Of a stretch of 64,000 bases of DNA, positions 1-10,023 are shown piece after piece. This DNA comes from Variovorax gracilis. Lineage in GTDB: Bacteria; Pseudomonadota; Gammaproteobacteria; Burkholderiales; Burkholderiaceae_C. Numbering within the stretch: position 1 is the first letter of the stretch; each line of letters begins with the position of its first letter. The notes under the pieces were generated by a model. That model was not told where the DNA came from, made no database searches, and saw only the letters and a program-made list of their open reading frames with translations. The stretch is taken from positions 186,001 to 250,000 of the forward strand of contig NZ_JASZYF010000007.1 of NCBI RefSeq assembly GCF_030317115.1. The letters run 5' to 3'. Both the position numbers and the translations under genes were made by a program.

Positions 1-1
1 T

Positions 2-652
2 ATGCTCGACCGGGACGGCTTCAGGCCCAACGTCGGCATCATCCTGCTCAACCAGAGAAACCAGGTTTTCTGGGGTAAACGCATTCGCACCCATTCCTGG
101 CAGTTTCCGCAAGGCGGCATCGATCGCGGCGAAAGTCCCGAGCAGGCCATGTTCCGGGAACTGCACGAGGAAGTAGGCCTCCATCCGGAGCATGTGCGCA
201 TCGTGGCCCGTACCCGTGACTGGTTGCGCTACGAGGTGCCGGATCGGTTCATCCGCCGTGACGCGCGCGGCCACTACAAGGGCCAGAAGCAGATCTGGTA
301 TTTGCTGCAACTGATAGGGCACGACTGGGACCTGAACCTGCGTGCCACCGACCATCCGGAGTTCGACGCCTGGCGTTGGCACGACTACTGGGTCCCGCTG
401 GACGTGGTGGTCGAATTCAAGCGCGGCGTCTATGAGATGGCGCTGACCGAACTCGCCCGCTACCTGCCCCGGCAGGATTTCCGTAACCGCTTCCTGCGCA
501 GCAACGTGCGCGCTCGCGAATTCGAGCGCCATCCGCCGGCTGCAGGCCATGAATCCCACTTCGAACTGCCCCCGGGGGCAAGTTTCGACCCGAATCCCAA
601 TGCCTCTCATCCAGCGCCCGACCCCAGCGACCCTCTTCACTTGCAGCGCTAA
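2..652 (+). CDS. rppH: RNA pyrophosphohydrolase RppH (Nudix hydrolase)
   Basis: RppH removes pyrophosphate from the 5' triphosphate end of mRNA and so starts RNase E dependent decay in the cytoplasm. The 216-residue protein opens with the RppH signature [17 protein letters not shown] and carries a complete Nudix box at residues 38-60 ([13 protein letters not shown] followed by REL, HEE and VGL). The catalytic core ends near residue 165. The last 50 residues are a proline-, histidine- and serine-rich tail that is longer than in E. coli and is probably disordered. The ATG is the second base of the window, so the upstream promoter and neighbour (often proS in this group) cannot be seen. The 3' end overlaps the next gene. 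Confidence 0.95.
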   Translation: MLDRDGFRPNVGIILLNQRNQVFWGKRIRTHSWQFPQGGIDRGESPEQAMFRELHEEVGLHPEHVRIVARTRDWLRYEVPDRFIRRDARGHYKGQKQIWYLLQLIGHDWDLNLRATDHPEFDAWRWHDYWVPLDVVVEFKRGVYEMALTELARYLPRQDFRNRFLRSNVRAREFERHPPAAGHESHFELPPGASFDPNPNASHPAPDPSDPLHLQR

Positions 653-1193
653 GCATGTTCTCGTCCTGACCGTTGCCAGCATGGTCGCCGCGTGCGGTTC
701 GGGTTCAAGAAATACCGACAACCCGGACTGGGCGCAATCCGGCATGCCGCCGCCGCCCAGCGTGACGGCTCAGGCCGATGAATGGAAAGAAGGCGCAGTG
801 CCGCCTCCTCCCGCCTTCGATGAAAAGAGGCTGCTCCCGATCGAGATGCCGCCCCACCTGAGCTTGAAGTACGGGATCGACCCGGCCACCATCGCGTTGA
901 CCGGCGACGGCATGGTTCGCTACGTGATCGTGGCCAGCAACAAGGCCGGCGGCGCCACCAATGCGTTCTACGAAGGCGTGCGCTGCGAGACCGAAGAGGT
1001 GAAGCAGTACGCCCGCTTCAACCAGGGGGCCTGGCACAACGTGTCCAATCCGGAATGGAAGCGTATCAACGACCGAAATTCCCGCTATGCCAAGGAGTTG
1101 TCCGCGCAAGCCCTTTGCCGTGGTCACGCCCCTCGTGCATCGGTCAGCGAGATGATCAGGCAGTTGAAGGAGCCGATCCGCGAGGTCCAGTAG
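600..1193 (+). CDS. CNP1-like family lipoprotein
   Basis: A predicted outer-membrane or periplasmic lipoprotein of the CNP1-like family, first described in Neisseria and common in Burkholderiales beside rppH and proB. No biochemical role is established. The chosen ATG gives 197 residues with a basic/hydrophobic signal ([13 protein letters not shown]) and a lipobox ending at Cys32 (VAAC), followed by a Gly/Ser linker and a proline-rich stretch ([14 protein letters not shown]). The globular part follows from about residue 75. This start lies inside rppH, overlapping it by 53 bases in another frame. An in-frame ATG at 549 would add 17 residues in front of the signal and is less likely. The gene converges with proB, with six bases between the stops. 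Confidence 0.8.
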   Translation: MPLIQRPTPATLFTCSAKHVLVLTVASMVAACGSGSRNTDNPDWAQSGMPPPPSVTAQADEWKEGAVPPPPAFDEKRLLPIEMPPHLSLKYGIDPATIALTGDGMVRYVIVASNKAGGATNAFYEGVRCETEEVKQYARFNQGAWHNVSNPEWKRINDRNSRYAKELSAQALCRGHAPRASVSEMIRQLKEPIREVQ

Positions 1194-1199
1194 GGTGCT

Positions 1200-2345
1200 T
1201 CAGCGCCCGTCGGGCATCAGCACCATGTTGTCGCGGTGGACCATCTCCGGCTCCGCGACATAGCCCAGCAGACGCTCGAACTCCGACGAAGGCTTGCGGC
1301 ACAGCATCCGCGCTTCGACGCTCGAGTAGTTGGCCAGCCCGCGGCCCAACTCGGCGCCCTGCTGGTCCCGGATGGCGATCACGTCGCCCCGCGAGAATTC
1401 GCCCTCCACCGCGGTCATGCCGATCGGCAGCAGGCTCTTGCCCTCACCGCGCACCTTGGCAGCGGCGCCGGCGTCCACGAGGACAGCGCCCCGCAACTGC
1501 AAATGGTCCGCCATCCAGCGCTTGCGCGCCTGGTGCTTGGCAGTTTGCGCCACCAATAGCGTGCCAATGGGCTCCCCACGCGTCAGGCGCAAGAGCGCAT
1601 CCGGCTCGCGGCCCCAAGCGATGACCGTGGACGCGCCAGAGCCGGCAGCGCGCTTGGCTGCGAGGATCTTCGTGATCATGCCGCCGCGGCCGATGCTGCT
1701 GCCGGCGCCGCCAGCCATCGCTTCGAGCACGGGGTCGCCTGCGGCCGCCTCGTGCACGAAGCGGGCATTGGGGTCCTTGCGAGGATCGGCGCTGAACAGG
1801 CCCTTTTGATCGGTCAGGATCACGAGGGCATCGGCTTCCACCAGGTTGGCGACCAACGCGCCCAGGGTGTCGTTGTCACCGAACTTGATCTCGTCGTTGA
1901 CGACCGTGTCGTTCTCATTGATGACCGGCACGACACCCAGCGCGAGCAAGGTGACGAGGGTGGAGCGCGCGTTCAGATAGCGCTCGCGATCGGCCAGATC
2001 GGCGTGCGTCAGGAGCACCTGGGCGCTGCCGATGCCGTTTTCGCGCAGCTTGGTCTCGTACATCTGCGCCAGACCCATCTGGCCGACAGCGGCAGCGGCC
2101 TGCAGTTCATGGATTTCGTGAGGACGCACACGCCAACCCAGCCGCTTCATGCCTTCGGCGATGGCGCCGCTCGACACCATCACTACCTCCCGCCCGTCGC
2201 GCACCAGCGTGGCGAGTTGTCTGCACCATTCCCCGATGGCGCTCTCGTCCAGGCCACGGCCTTCATTGGTGACAAGGCTGGAGCCGACCTTGACGACGAT
2301 GCGCCGAGCGTCACGAAGGGCAGTGGAACCGGTGCTGGAGGTCAT
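1200..2345 (-). CDS. proB: Glutamate 5-kinase (proline biosynthesis)
   Basis: Phosphorylates the gamma-carboxylate of glutamate, the first and feedback-regulated step of proline synthesis. The 381-residue protein has an N-terminal amino-acid kinase domain with the ATP/glutamate loop [13 protein letters not shown] near residue 17, the conserved [12 protein letters not shown] and [13 protein letters not shown] segments around residues 140-165, and a C-terminal PUA domain from about residue 285 ([19 protein letters not shown]). Length and layout match the full two-domain bacterial ProB. It follows obgE on the same strand after 48 bases and is probably the last gene of the rplU-rpmA-obgE-proB transcription unit. 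proA is not in the window. Confidence 0.96.
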   Translation of the reverse strand: MTSSTGSTALRDARRIVVKVGSSLVTNEGRGLDESAIGEWCRQLATLVRDGREVVMVSSGAIAEGMKRLGWRVRPHEIHELQAAAAVGQMGLAQMYETKLRENGIGSAQVLLTHADLADRERYLNARSTLVTLLALGVVPVINENDTVVNDEIKFGDNDTLGALVANLVEADALVILTDQKGLFSADPRKDPNARFVHEAAAGDPVLEAMAGGAGSSIGRGGMITKILAAKRAAGSGASTVIAWGREPDALLRLTRGEPIGTLLVAQTAKHQARKRWMADHLQLRGAVLVDAGAAAKVRGEGKSLLPIGMTAVEGEFSRGDVIAIRDQQGAELGRGLANYSSVEARMLCRKPSSEFERLLGYVAEPEMVHRDNMVLMPDGR

Positions 2346-2393
2346 TGGAGCTGTTGCGGTCGGGGAATGCTGCCGGAATCACGGTCCCGGCAC

Positions 2394-3461
<1,068 letters not shown>

Positions 3462-3472
3462 TTACAAATGAA

Positions 3473-3496
3473 GAAGCCCCGGCAAAGCGGGGCTTC
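3473..3496 (-). terminator. Hairpin between rpmA and obgE (terminator or attenuator)
   Basis: A perfect 9-bp stem, GAAGCCCCG paired with CGGGGCTTC, closes a 6-base loop. It sits between the rpmA stop and the obgE start. Read in the direction of transcription it is followed by TTCATTTGT, only a weak U tract. It is therefore a candidate partial terminator that lowers obgE-proB expression relative to the ribosomal proteins. The stem is seen directly; function is inferred. Confidence 0.6.
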
Positions 3497-3517
3497 GAAA
3501 AGATCGAAGTGACTGGC

Positions 3518-3775
3518 TCAGGCCGGGGTCACGTTGACCGTGTGCTTGTTCAGTGCACCCTTGGTACCGAACGACACGTGGCCGTCGACCAGGGCGAACA
3601 GCGTGTGGTCCTTGCCCACGCCGACGTTGACGCCGGGGTGGAACTGGGTACCGCGCTGGCGCACGATGATCGAGCCTGCGCTGATCAGTTCACCACCAAA
3701 CGCCTTCACGCCGAGCATCTTGGGCTTCGAATCGCGCCCGTTTCGCGTAGAGCCGCCGCCTTTTTTCTGTGCCAT
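3518..3775 (-). CDS. rpmA: 50S ribosomal protein L27 (bL27)
   Basis: bL27 lies near the peptidyl transferase centre of the 50S subunit, where its N-terminus contacts tRNA. The 85-residue product begins [17 protein letters not shown] and carries the family signature [15 protein letters not shown]. Length is normal and there is no N-terminal extension of the cleaved Firmicutes type. It follows rplU after 12 bases, consistent with a co-transcribed rplU-rpmA pair. Confidence 0.97.
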   Translation of the reverse strand: MAQKKGGGSTRNGRDSKPKMLGVKAFGGELISAGSIIVRQRGTQFHPGVNVGVGKDHTLFALVDGHVSFGTKGALNKHTVNVTPA

Positions 3776-3787
3776 GGAATCAGCTCC

Positions 3788-4099
3788 TTAGCCGGCGATC
3801 GCGCCGATTTGCAGCTCGGTGAACTGCTGGCGATGGCCTTGACGTTTCTGATAGTGCTTGCGACGGCGCATCTTGAAGATGCGAACCTTGTCGTGCTTGC
3901 CGTGCGACAGTACCGTGACTGTTACCGTTGCGCCGGACACCAGGGGCGTACCAACCTTGATTGCGCTGCCGTCGCCGACTGCGAGCACTTGGTCGATCAC
4001 GATTTCCTGGCCTACGTCCGCAGCAATCTGTTCTACTTTGATTTTCTCGCCGGAAGCAACGCGATACTGCTTGCCGCCGGTTTTTATGACCGCGTACAT
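3788..4099 (-). CDS. rplU: 50S ribosomal protein L21 (bL21)
   Basis: bL21 binds 23S rRNA in the large subunit. The start chosen is the ATG giving [19 protein letters not shown], the universal L21 N-terminus. An in-frame start ten codons upstream would add [10 protein letters not shown], which is not conserved. The product is 103 residues, the normal length, and ends with [16 protein letters not shown]. It is the first gene of the rplU-rpmA-obgE-proB unit, and a candidate extended -10 promoter lies just upstream. Confidence 0.97.
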   Translation of the reverse strand: MYAVIKTGGKQYRVASGEKIKVEQIAADVGQEIVIDQVLAVGDGSAIKVGTPLVSGATVTVTVLSHGKHDKVRIFKMRRRKHYQKRQGHRQQFTELQIGAIAG

Positions 4100-4151
4100 G
4101 TTGACCTCTTGGGAATAAGATGGCTCCACGGCGAATTCCGCAGAGCCCTAG

Positions 4152-4160
4152 ATTCTAGCA
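4152..4160 (-). promoter_or_regulatory. Candidate extended -10 promoter of rplU-rpmA-obgE
   Basis: Read on the minus strand the motif is TGCTAGAAT, an extended -10 element (TGn plus TAGAAT, one mismatch from TATAAT) about 50 bases before the rplU ATG. No good -35 hexamer is visible 16-18 bases upstream, which fits the extended -10 class. The motif is seen; use as a promoter is inferred. Confidence 0.5.
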
Positions 4161-4221
4161 CGACAGGCATTTTCCGAGCCACCGGGCGGTAGCGGAGGCG
4201 AATCGGGCGGATTCGTCTCCC

Positions 4222-4227
4222 TATAAT
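4222..4227 (+). promoter_or_regulatory. Candidate -10 box of ispB
   Basis: An exact TATAAT lies 57 bases upstream of the ispB start, in the divergent rplU/ispB gap. The region 17 bases further upstream (around 4199) has no recognisable -35 hexamer. The spacing to the start codon suits a short leader. Confidence 0.45.
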
Positions 4228-4284
4228 CTGCGACTTCCAGCCCTGCCATCGTCGCATCCCACGCAGCGCGCAAGCGCCCTTGCT

Positions 4285-5277
4285 TTGCCAGTTCCCGCCG
4301 CCGACACCTCCCCCGCCGCTGCCGTTCTCGACCTCATCGCTGAAGACATGGCGGGAGTCGACCGCGTGATCAGCCGCCGGCTCGACACCGGCGTGCCGCT
4401 GGTGCGGCAGGTTTCCAAATACATCATCTCCGCCGGAGGCAAGCGGTTGCGGCCCGCATTGCTCCTTCTCATGACCGGCGCGCTGGGTTATCGCGAGGAG
4501 CAGCGCTTCAACCTGGCGGCGGTCGTCGAATTCATCCACACGGCAACCCTGCTGCACGACGACGTCGTCGACGAATCCACGCTTCGCCGAGGCCGCCCCA
4601 CCGCGAACGAGTCGTTCGGAAACCCGGCGAGCGTTCTCGTCGGCGACTTCCTCTATTCGCGCGCCTTCCAGATGATGCTGGATGCCAACGACGTCCGGGT
4701 CATGGAGATCCTGGCGGACGCAACCAACGTCATCGCCGAAGGCGAAGTGCTTCAGTTGATGAACATGCACGACGCCTCCCTCGACGAGGAAGCGTACCTT
4801 CGGGTGATTCGCTCGAAGACAGCCAAGCTGTTCGAAGCGAGCACGCGCCTTGCAGCCGTGCTGGCCGGGGCGACGCCTGAAGTCGAAGAGGCCTGCGCGA
4901 CCTACGGGCAGGCGCTGGGTACCGCGTTCCAGGTCATCGACGACGTCCTGGACTACGCCGGCAACGCCAACGAGACGGGCAAGAACGTCGGCGATGACCT
5001 TCGCGAAGGCAAGACCACGCTGCCGCTGATTCTCGCCATGCAGCGGGGCACACCAGAGCAGCGCGACCTGATCAGCGCAGCCATCGAAGCCGGCGACACG
5101 ACACAATTGCCTCAAATCGTGGCCATCGTGCGCGAAACGGGCGCTCTGGAAGCCACCCGCGCCGCCGCCGCCGCAGAGGCCCAACGCGCAATGGACGCAC
5201 TGCGTGGTTTTCCTGCGAATCCGCACTCCGCGGGTTTGCTACAATTAGCGGCTCAGTTGCTTGAGCGACGCGCCTAA
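4285..5277 (+). CDS. ispB: Polyprenyl diphosphate synthase (octaprenyl type)
   Basis: Trans-prenyltransferase that extends farnesyl diphosphate with isopentenyl units to make the ubiquinone side chain. It has both aspartate-rich motifs, HDDVVDE near residue 92 and DDVLDY near residue 218, and the GGKRLRP substrate-binding segment near residue 51. The predicted start is a TTG giving 330 residues, close to the E. coli IspB length of 323. A start a few codons either side cannot be excluded because no strong ribosome binding site is visible. It is divergent from rplU, the usual arrangement in proteobacteria. tRNA-Pro lies 39 bases beyond its stop. Confidence 0.92.
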   Translation: MPVPAADTSPAAAVLDLIAEDMAGVDRVISRRLDTGVPLVRQVSKYIISAGGKRLRPALLLLMTGALGYREEQRFNLAAVVEFIHTATLLHDDVVDESTLRRGRPTANESFGNPASVLVGDFLYSRAFQMMLDANDVRVMEILADATNVIAEGEVLQLMNMHDASLDEEAYLRVIRSKTAKLFEASTRLAAVLAGATPEVEEACATYGQALGTAFQVIDDVLDYAGNANETGKNVGDDLREGKTTLPLILAMQRGTPEQRDLISAAIEAGDTTQLPQIVAIVRETGALEATRAAAAAEAQRAMDALRGFPANPHSAGLLQLAAQLLERRA

Positions 5278-5316
5278 GTCACCACGAAGGACGACTCTCT
5301 CTCTTTTTGCAACCAT

Positions 5317-5393
5317 CGGGGTGTAGCTTAGCCTGGTAGAGCGCTACGTTCGGGACGTAGAGGCCGGAGGTTCGAATCCTCTCACCCCGACCA
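5317..5393 (+). tRNA. tRNA-Pro (anticodon CGG)
   Basis: A 77-base cloverleaf can be folded by hand. The acceptor stem CGGGGTG pairs with CACCCCG, the D arm is GCTTAGCCTGGTAGAGC, the anticodon stem CTACG/CGTAG encloses the loop TTCGGGA with anticodon CGG, and the T arm is GGAGG TTCGAAT CCTCT. The discriminator A and the CCA end are encoded. It lies between ispB and pilB. No insertion or att-like duplication of its 3' end was noticed nearby. Confidence 0.97.
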
Positions 5394-5511
5394 GCCTTTT
5401 GGGCTGTAATTGCCAAATGCTGCGCGCTCAATTGCACGCGCAGCGGTTTACAGTCCATGGGCGATCAGCGATGATCGTGAAGCAATTTTTCACGTCTCTT
5501 ACATTCGTTGA

Positions 5512-7245
5512 ATGGCCGCCGCCGAACCCCTCGTCAAAGAAAGCACGTCGATCGCCCTTCCCGGGCTCGCACGCGCGCTGGTCTCGGCCGGAAAGCTGGC
5601 CGCGAAGGCCGCGGAAGACATCTACCAGAAGTCGCTGAGCGCGCGGACCAGCTTCATTGCGGAATTGACCGGTACCGGCGCAGTGTCGGCGGCCGACCTG
5701 GCCCACACCCTGTCGAGTGCGTTCGGCGCTCCCCTCCTCGATCTGGACGCCATCGACCCCCAGCGCCTTCCGAAGGACCTTCTGGACGCCAAGCTGTGCC
5801 AGGCCTACCGGGTTGTCGTCCTGAGCAAGCGCAACAATCGTCTCATTGTTGCAACAGCTGACCCTTCGGACCAGCAGGCCGCGGAAAAAATAAAGTTCGC
5901 GTCCCAGATGGGCGTCGACTGGGTCATTGCGGAATACGACAAGCTCTCTCGCATGATCGAAGCGGCGGCAGTCACTGCAGCCGAGACCATCGACAGCATC
6001 GTTGGCGCCGAGTTCGAGTTCGACGAAGTCTCCGCGGATACCTCCAACGAGACCGCCGACCCGGCAGTTGCCGAGGTCGAGGACGCTCCGGTCGTCCGGT
6101 TCCTGCACAAGATGCTGCTCGATGCATTCAGCATGCGGGCGTCGGACATTCATTTCGAACCCTACGAGCACAACTACCGCGTGCGCTTCCGTGTCGACGG
6201 CGAGCTGCGCGAGATCGCGAGTCCGCCAACGGTCATCAAGGACAAGCTCGCGTCGCGCATCAAGGTCATTTCCCGGCTGGACATCTCCGAAAAGCGAGTG
6301 CCCCAAGACGGCCGGATGAAGCTCAAGATCGGTCCGGAACGCGTGATCGATTTTCGGGTGAGCACCCTGCCCACGCTGTTCGGCGAGAAGATCGTGATCC
6401 GTATCCTGGATCCGAGCAGCGCACGCCTCGGTATCGATGCACTCGGCTACGACGCTGACGAAAAGGAGCGCTTGCTTCACGCCATCGGTCGACCGTATGG
6501 CATGGTTCTGGTCACCGGTCCGACCGGTTCCGGCAAGACCGTGTCGCTCTACACCTGCCTGAACCTGCTCAACAAGCCCGGGGTGAACATCGCCACGGCG
6601 GAAGATCCGTCCGAAATCAACCTGCCGGGCGTCAACCAGGTCAACGTCAACGAACGGGCGGGCCTGACTTTCGCTACGGCGCTGCGCGCCTTCCTGCGAC
6701 AGGATCCGGACATCATCATGGTCGGCGAAATTCGCGACCTCGAAACCGCCGACATCTCTATCAAGGCCGCGCAGACGGGCCACCTGGTCCTCTCGACCCT
6801 GCATACCAACGATGCGCCGACAACGCTCACACGGATGCGCAACATGGGCATCGCGCCCTTCAACATCGCGTCCAGCGTCATCCTCATCACCGCGCAGCGG
6901 CTTGCGCGGCGACTGTGCACCGTTTGCCGCGCTCCCGCCGATGTACCGAAGCAGGCATTGATCGACGCCGGCTTCAAGCCTCACGATCTGGACAATTCCT
7001 GGAAGCCCTATCACCCGGTCGGTTGCTCGGCGTGCAATGGCGGGTACAAGGGTCGTGTCGGCATTTATCAGGTGATGCCGATCAGCGAAGAGATCCAGAA
7101 GATCATCCTTCGCGATGGAAGCGCGCTCGACATCGCGCGGCAGGCCGAAGCCGAAGGCGTGCGCTCGCTGCGCCAGTCGGGCCTCAAGAAAGTCATGCAG
7201 GGACTGACCTCACTGGAAGAAGTGCTGGCAGTCACCAACGAATAG
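5512..7245 (+). CDS. pilB: Type IV pilus assembly ATPase PilB
   Basis: Cytoplasmic hexameric ATPase that powers pilus extension through PilC. The 577-residue protein has an N-terminal T2SSE_N/MshEN-like domain (about 1-180) and then the motor domain: Walker A GPTGSGKT near residue 338, Walker B IIMVGEIRD near residue 402, the His box STLHTNDAP near residue 425, and a zinc-binding tetracysteine (CTVC and CSAC) between residues 470 and 510. The start is the ATG giving MAAAEPLVKESTS. It heads the pilB-pilC-pilD-coaE run, with pilC 20 bases downstream. The retraction ATPases PilT and PilU and the pilins are not in the window. Confidence 0.96.
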   Translation: MAAAEPLVKESTSIALPGLARALVSAGKLAAKAAEDIYQKSLSARTSFIAELTGTGAVSAADLAHTLSSAFGAPLLDLDAIDPQRLPKDLLDAKLCQAYRVVVLSKRNNRLIVATADPSDQQAAEKIKFASQMGVDWVIAEYDKLSRMIEAAAVTAAETIDSIVGAEFEFDEVSADTSNETADPAVAEVEDAPVVRFLHKMLLDAFSMRASDIHFEPYEHNYRVRFRVDGELREIASPPTVIKDKLASRIKVISRLDISEKRVPQDGRMKLKIGPERVIDFRVSTLPTLFGEKIVIRILDPSSARLGIDALGYDADEKERLLHAIGRPYGMVLVTGPTGSGKTVSLYTCLNLLNKPGVNIATAEDPSEINLPGVNQVNVNERAGLTFATALRAFLRQDPDIIMVGEIRDLETADISIKAAQTGHLVLSTLHTNDAPTTLTRMRNMGIAPFNIASSVILITAQRLARRLCTVCRAPADVPKQALIDAGFKPHDLDNSWKPYHPVGCSACNGGYKGRVGIYQVMPISEEIQKIILRDGSALDIARQAEAEGVRSLRQSGLKKVMQGLTSLEEVLAVTNE

Positions 7246-7265
7246 CATCGAGAAGCGGAGATTCA

Positions 7266-8489
7266 ATGGCAACGGCAGCAGCATCCAACCGAACCTTCAA
7301 GGAATACGTCTTTGAGTGGGAGGGCAAGGATCGAAACGGCAAGACGGTGCGCGGTGAAGTACGCGCGGCCGGCGAGAACCAGGTGCAGGCGGCACTGCGG
7401 CGCCAGGGCGTGCTCACGACCAAGATCAAGAAGCGGCGCATGCGCTCCGGCAAGGCCATCAAGCCGAAGGACATCGCCATCTTCACCCGCCAGTTGGCAA
7501 CCATGATGAAAGCCGGCGTCCCGCTGCTGCAGGCTTTCGACATCGTCGGTCGCGGCAATGCGAATCCCAGTGTCGCCAAGCTGCTCAACGACATCCGCAG
7601 CGACGTCGAAACGGGCACATCGCTGTCGTCCGCGTTCCGCAAGTTCCCCAAGTACTTCGACAGTCTCTACTGCAACCTGGTCGAGGCCGGCGAGGCCGCA
7701 GGTATTCTGGAAGACCTGCTCGACCGCCTCGCCACCTACATGGAGAAGACGGAGGCGATCAAGTCGAAGATCAAGTCGGCGCTCATGTACCCGACGTCGG
7801 TGATCGTCGTGGCGTTCGTGGTGGTGGCGATCATCATGATCTTCGTGATCCCGGCATTCAAGCAGGTGTTCACTTCATTCGGCGCGGACCTGCCCGCTCC
7901 GACGTTGTTCGTCATGGCGATCAGCGAGTTCTTCGTGGCCTATTGGTGGTTGATCTTCGGCGTGATCGGCGGTGGCCTCTACTTCTTCATGCAGGCCTGG
8001 AAGCGCAACGAACGCGTCCAACAGGTCATGGACCGTCTCCTTTTGCGTGTGCCGATCTTTGGCGACCTGATCGACAAATCGTGCGTCGCGCGCTGGACCC
8101 GGACGCTGGCGACCATGTTCGCCGCGGGCGTGCCGCTGGTCGAAGCGCTCGATTCCGTCGGGGGTGCATCGGGCAACTCCGTGTATGCGGAAGCCACGAC
8201 CAAGATCCAGCAGGAAGTCTCGACCGGGACCAGCCTCACGACGGCGATGACCAACGCCAACCTGTTCCCATCGATGGTGCTGCAGATGACCGCCATCGGC
8301 GAGGAGTCGGGCTCGATCGACCACATGCTGGGCAAGGCGGCCGACTTCTACGAATCCGAGGTCGACGACATGGTGGCCGGCCTTTCCAGCTTGATGGAAC
8401 CCATCATCATTGTGTTCCTGGGTGTGATCATCGGCGGGATCGTGGTCTCGATGTACCTGCCCATCTTCAAGCTCGGCCAGGTCGTCTGA
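7266..8489 (+). CDS. pilC: Type IV pilus inner-membrane platform protein PilC
   Basis: Polytopic inner-membrane protein on which PilB drives pilin polymerisation. The 407-residue product has two T2SF repeats (FTRQLATMMKAGVPLLQAFD and ARWTRTLATMFAAGVPLVEA), each followed by hydrophobic helices, including VIVVAFVVVAIIMIFVIPAF near residue 180 and a last helix ending MYLPIFKLGQ. The start chosen is the ATG giving MATAAASNRTFKEYVFEWEG. The frame stays open upstream into pilB but those codons read a shadow of pilB. The stop TGA shares its last base with the pilD ATG, so translation is probably coupled. Confidence 0.96.
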   Translation: MATAAASNRTFKEYVFEWEGKDRNGKTVRGEVRAAGENQVQAALRRQGVLTTKIKKRRMRSGKAIKPKDIAIFTRQLATMMKAGVPLLQAFDIVGRGNANPSVAKLLNDIRSDVETGTSLSSAFRKFPKYFDSLYCNLVEAGEAAGILEDLLDRLATYMEKTEAIKSKIKSALMYPTSVIVVAFVVVAIIMIFVIPAFKQVFTSFGADLPAPTLFVMAISEFFVAYWWLIFGVIGGGLYFFMQAWKRNERVQQVMDRLLLRVPIFGDLIDKSCVARWTRTLATMFAAGVPLVEALDSVGGASGNSVYAEATTKIQQEVSTGTSLTTAMTNANLFPSMVLQMTAIGEESGSIDHMLGKAADFYESEVDDMVAGLSSLMEPIIIVFLGVIIGGIVVSMYLPIFKLGQVV

Positions 8490-9331
8490 TGCTCGTTTCG
8501 CAGGGGGTGGACGCCGCGCTGGCCGGCGTGCTGGGGCTCTTGATCGGCAGTTTCCTCAATGTCGTGATCTATAGGCTGCCCAAGATGCTCGAAGCACAGT
8601 GGGCGGCCGAATGCGCCAGCGCAGGCGGCGGCGACGCCGCGCCTGCCGAGCGATTCAACCTCATGGTTCCGCATTCGCGCTGCCAGCAATGCGGGCATGC
8701 GATTCGCTGGTATGAGAATGTCCCCGTGCTGAGCTATCTCGTGCTGCGCGGAAAGTGCTCGGCTTGCGGGACATCGATCAGCATGCGCTATCCGGTGGTC
8801 GAACTGGTGACCGGCGCGCTCTTCGCCTGGTGCGTGTGGCGCATGCCCGGGCAGATCGGCAGCCTGGCGTGGTGCGGCTTTGCGGCGGCGCTGCTTGCAT
8901 TGGCGCTCATCGATTGGGACACGACGCTGCTGCCGGACGACATCACGCTCCCCTTGCTGTGGGCCGGCCTTCTGGCCTCCATCGCCGGCTTTACCGGAGT
9001 GCCGCTTGCGAGCGCCGTCTGGGGTGCAGTCGCGGGCTATCTCTCCCTATGGGCCATCTACTGGCTCTTCAAGCTCACCACGGGCAAGGAGGGCATGGGC
9101 TATGGAGATTTCAAGCTCTTCGCCGCTTTCGGAGCGTGGTTCGGATGGCAAGCGCTGGTGCCCATCATCCTGATGGCGTCCGTCATCGGCGTGGTCGTCG
9201 GCCTTGCGCTCAAGTTCAGCAGCAGGTTGCGCGAAGGTGGCTACGTGCCCTTCGGACCCTTCCTCGCCGGTGCCGGCTTGACGGCCATGATCTTCGGACC
9301 GGACGCGATTCTCCGCGTGGCCGGCCTCTAG
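8489..9331 (+). CDS. pilD: Prepilin peptidase / N-methyltransferase PilD
   Basis: Inner-membrane aspartic protease that cleaves the leader of type IV prepilins and type II pseudopilins and methylates the new N-terminal residue. The 280-residue protein has the GSFLNVVIYRLP segment near the N-terminus, the two CxxC pairs of the methyltransferase loop (CQQCGHAIRWYENVP and CSACG), and both catalytic aspartates, in ALIDWDTTLLPDD and in the GxGD-type motif GYGDFKLFAAFG. Several transmembrane helices are evident. The start overlaps the pilC stop by one base, and coaE begins 11 bases after its stop. Confidence 0.96.
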   Translation: MLVSQGVDAALAGVLGLLIGSFLNVVIYRLPKMLEAQWAAECASAGGGDAAPAERFNLMVPHSRCQQCGHAIRWYENVPVLSYLVLRGKCSACGTSISMRYPVVELVTGALFAWCVWRMPGQIGSLAWCGFAAALLALALIDWDTTLLPDDITLPLLWAGLLASIAGFTGVPLASAVWGAVAGYLSLWAIYWLFKLTTGKEGMGYGDFKLFAAFGAWFGWQALVPIILMASVIGVVVGLALKFSSRLREGGYVPFGPFLAGAGLTAMIFGPDAILRVAGL

Positions 9332-9342
9332 GGCGAGAGGCC

Positions 9343-9945
9343 ATGCGCATCGGCTTGACCGGCGGCATCGGCAGCGGCAAGAGCACTGTCGCGAGCATGC
9401 TGGTCTCGTTGGGCGCGAAGCTGGTCGATACGGATGCGATTGCGCGGTCGGTTGCCGAGCCCCGGGGGGCCGCAATGCCGGCCCTCGAAGCAGAATTCGG
9501 CCAGTCCATCCTTGCCGAGGACGGAGGCATGGACAGGGCGCGCATGCGAAGCCTGGTGTTCGCCGACATTCAAGCCAAGAAGCGGCTTGAGTCGATCCTT
9601 CATCCTCTCATCGGCGCGGAATGCGAGCGCCAGGCAGCCGCGGCGGCCTCGGGGCAAGCCATCGTATTCGACGTACCTCTCCTGGTCGAATCAGGACGCT
9701 GGCGCGCCATCGTCGATCGGGTGCTCGTGATCGACGCCACTGAAGAAACCCAGTTGCGTCGCGTCTTGACGCGTTCGGGCTGGGCGTCCGAGGCGGTTCG
9801 TGCGGTCATCGCGCAACAGGCCGAGCGTGCCCACCGCAGGGCCGCGGCCGACGCCGTGATCTTCAACGAGAACCTGGCGATGCCGGAACTCGCCTCCGAA
9901 GTACAGGATCTGTGGACGCGGTGGACAGGTATCGTCGCGCGATAA
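9343..9945 (+). CDS. coaE: Dephospho-CoA kinase
   Basis: Catalyses the last step of coenzyme A synthesis, phosphorylating the 3'-hydroxyl of dephospho-CoA. The 200-residue protein has the P-loop GLTGGIGSGKST at residues 4-15, the substrate segment LVDTDAIAR near residue 27 and FDVPLLVESG near residue 108, all typical of CoaE. The chosen ATG follows GAGAGGCC, a plausible ribosome binding site, 11 bases after pilD. coaE next to pilD is conserved in beta- and gammaproteobacteria. Here its usual downstream partner zapD is displaced by two acyltransferase-type genes. Confidence 0.95.
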   Translation: MRIGLTGGIGSGKSTVASMLVSLGAKLVDTDAIARSVAEPRGAAMPALEAEFGQSILAEDGGMDRARMRSLVFADIQAKKRLESILHPLIGAECERQAAAAASGQAIVFDVPLLVESGRWRAIVDRVLVIDATEETQLRRVLTRSGWASEAVRAVIAQQAERAHRRAAADAVIFNENLAMPELASEVQDLWTRWTGIVAR

Positions 9946-10023
9946 TCAGTCGGCCGACCGGCCCATGCGCCGGATAACAAGAATGCGGAGCGCGAGACGG
10001 CTCCGCGAGCCACTTCCCACAAG

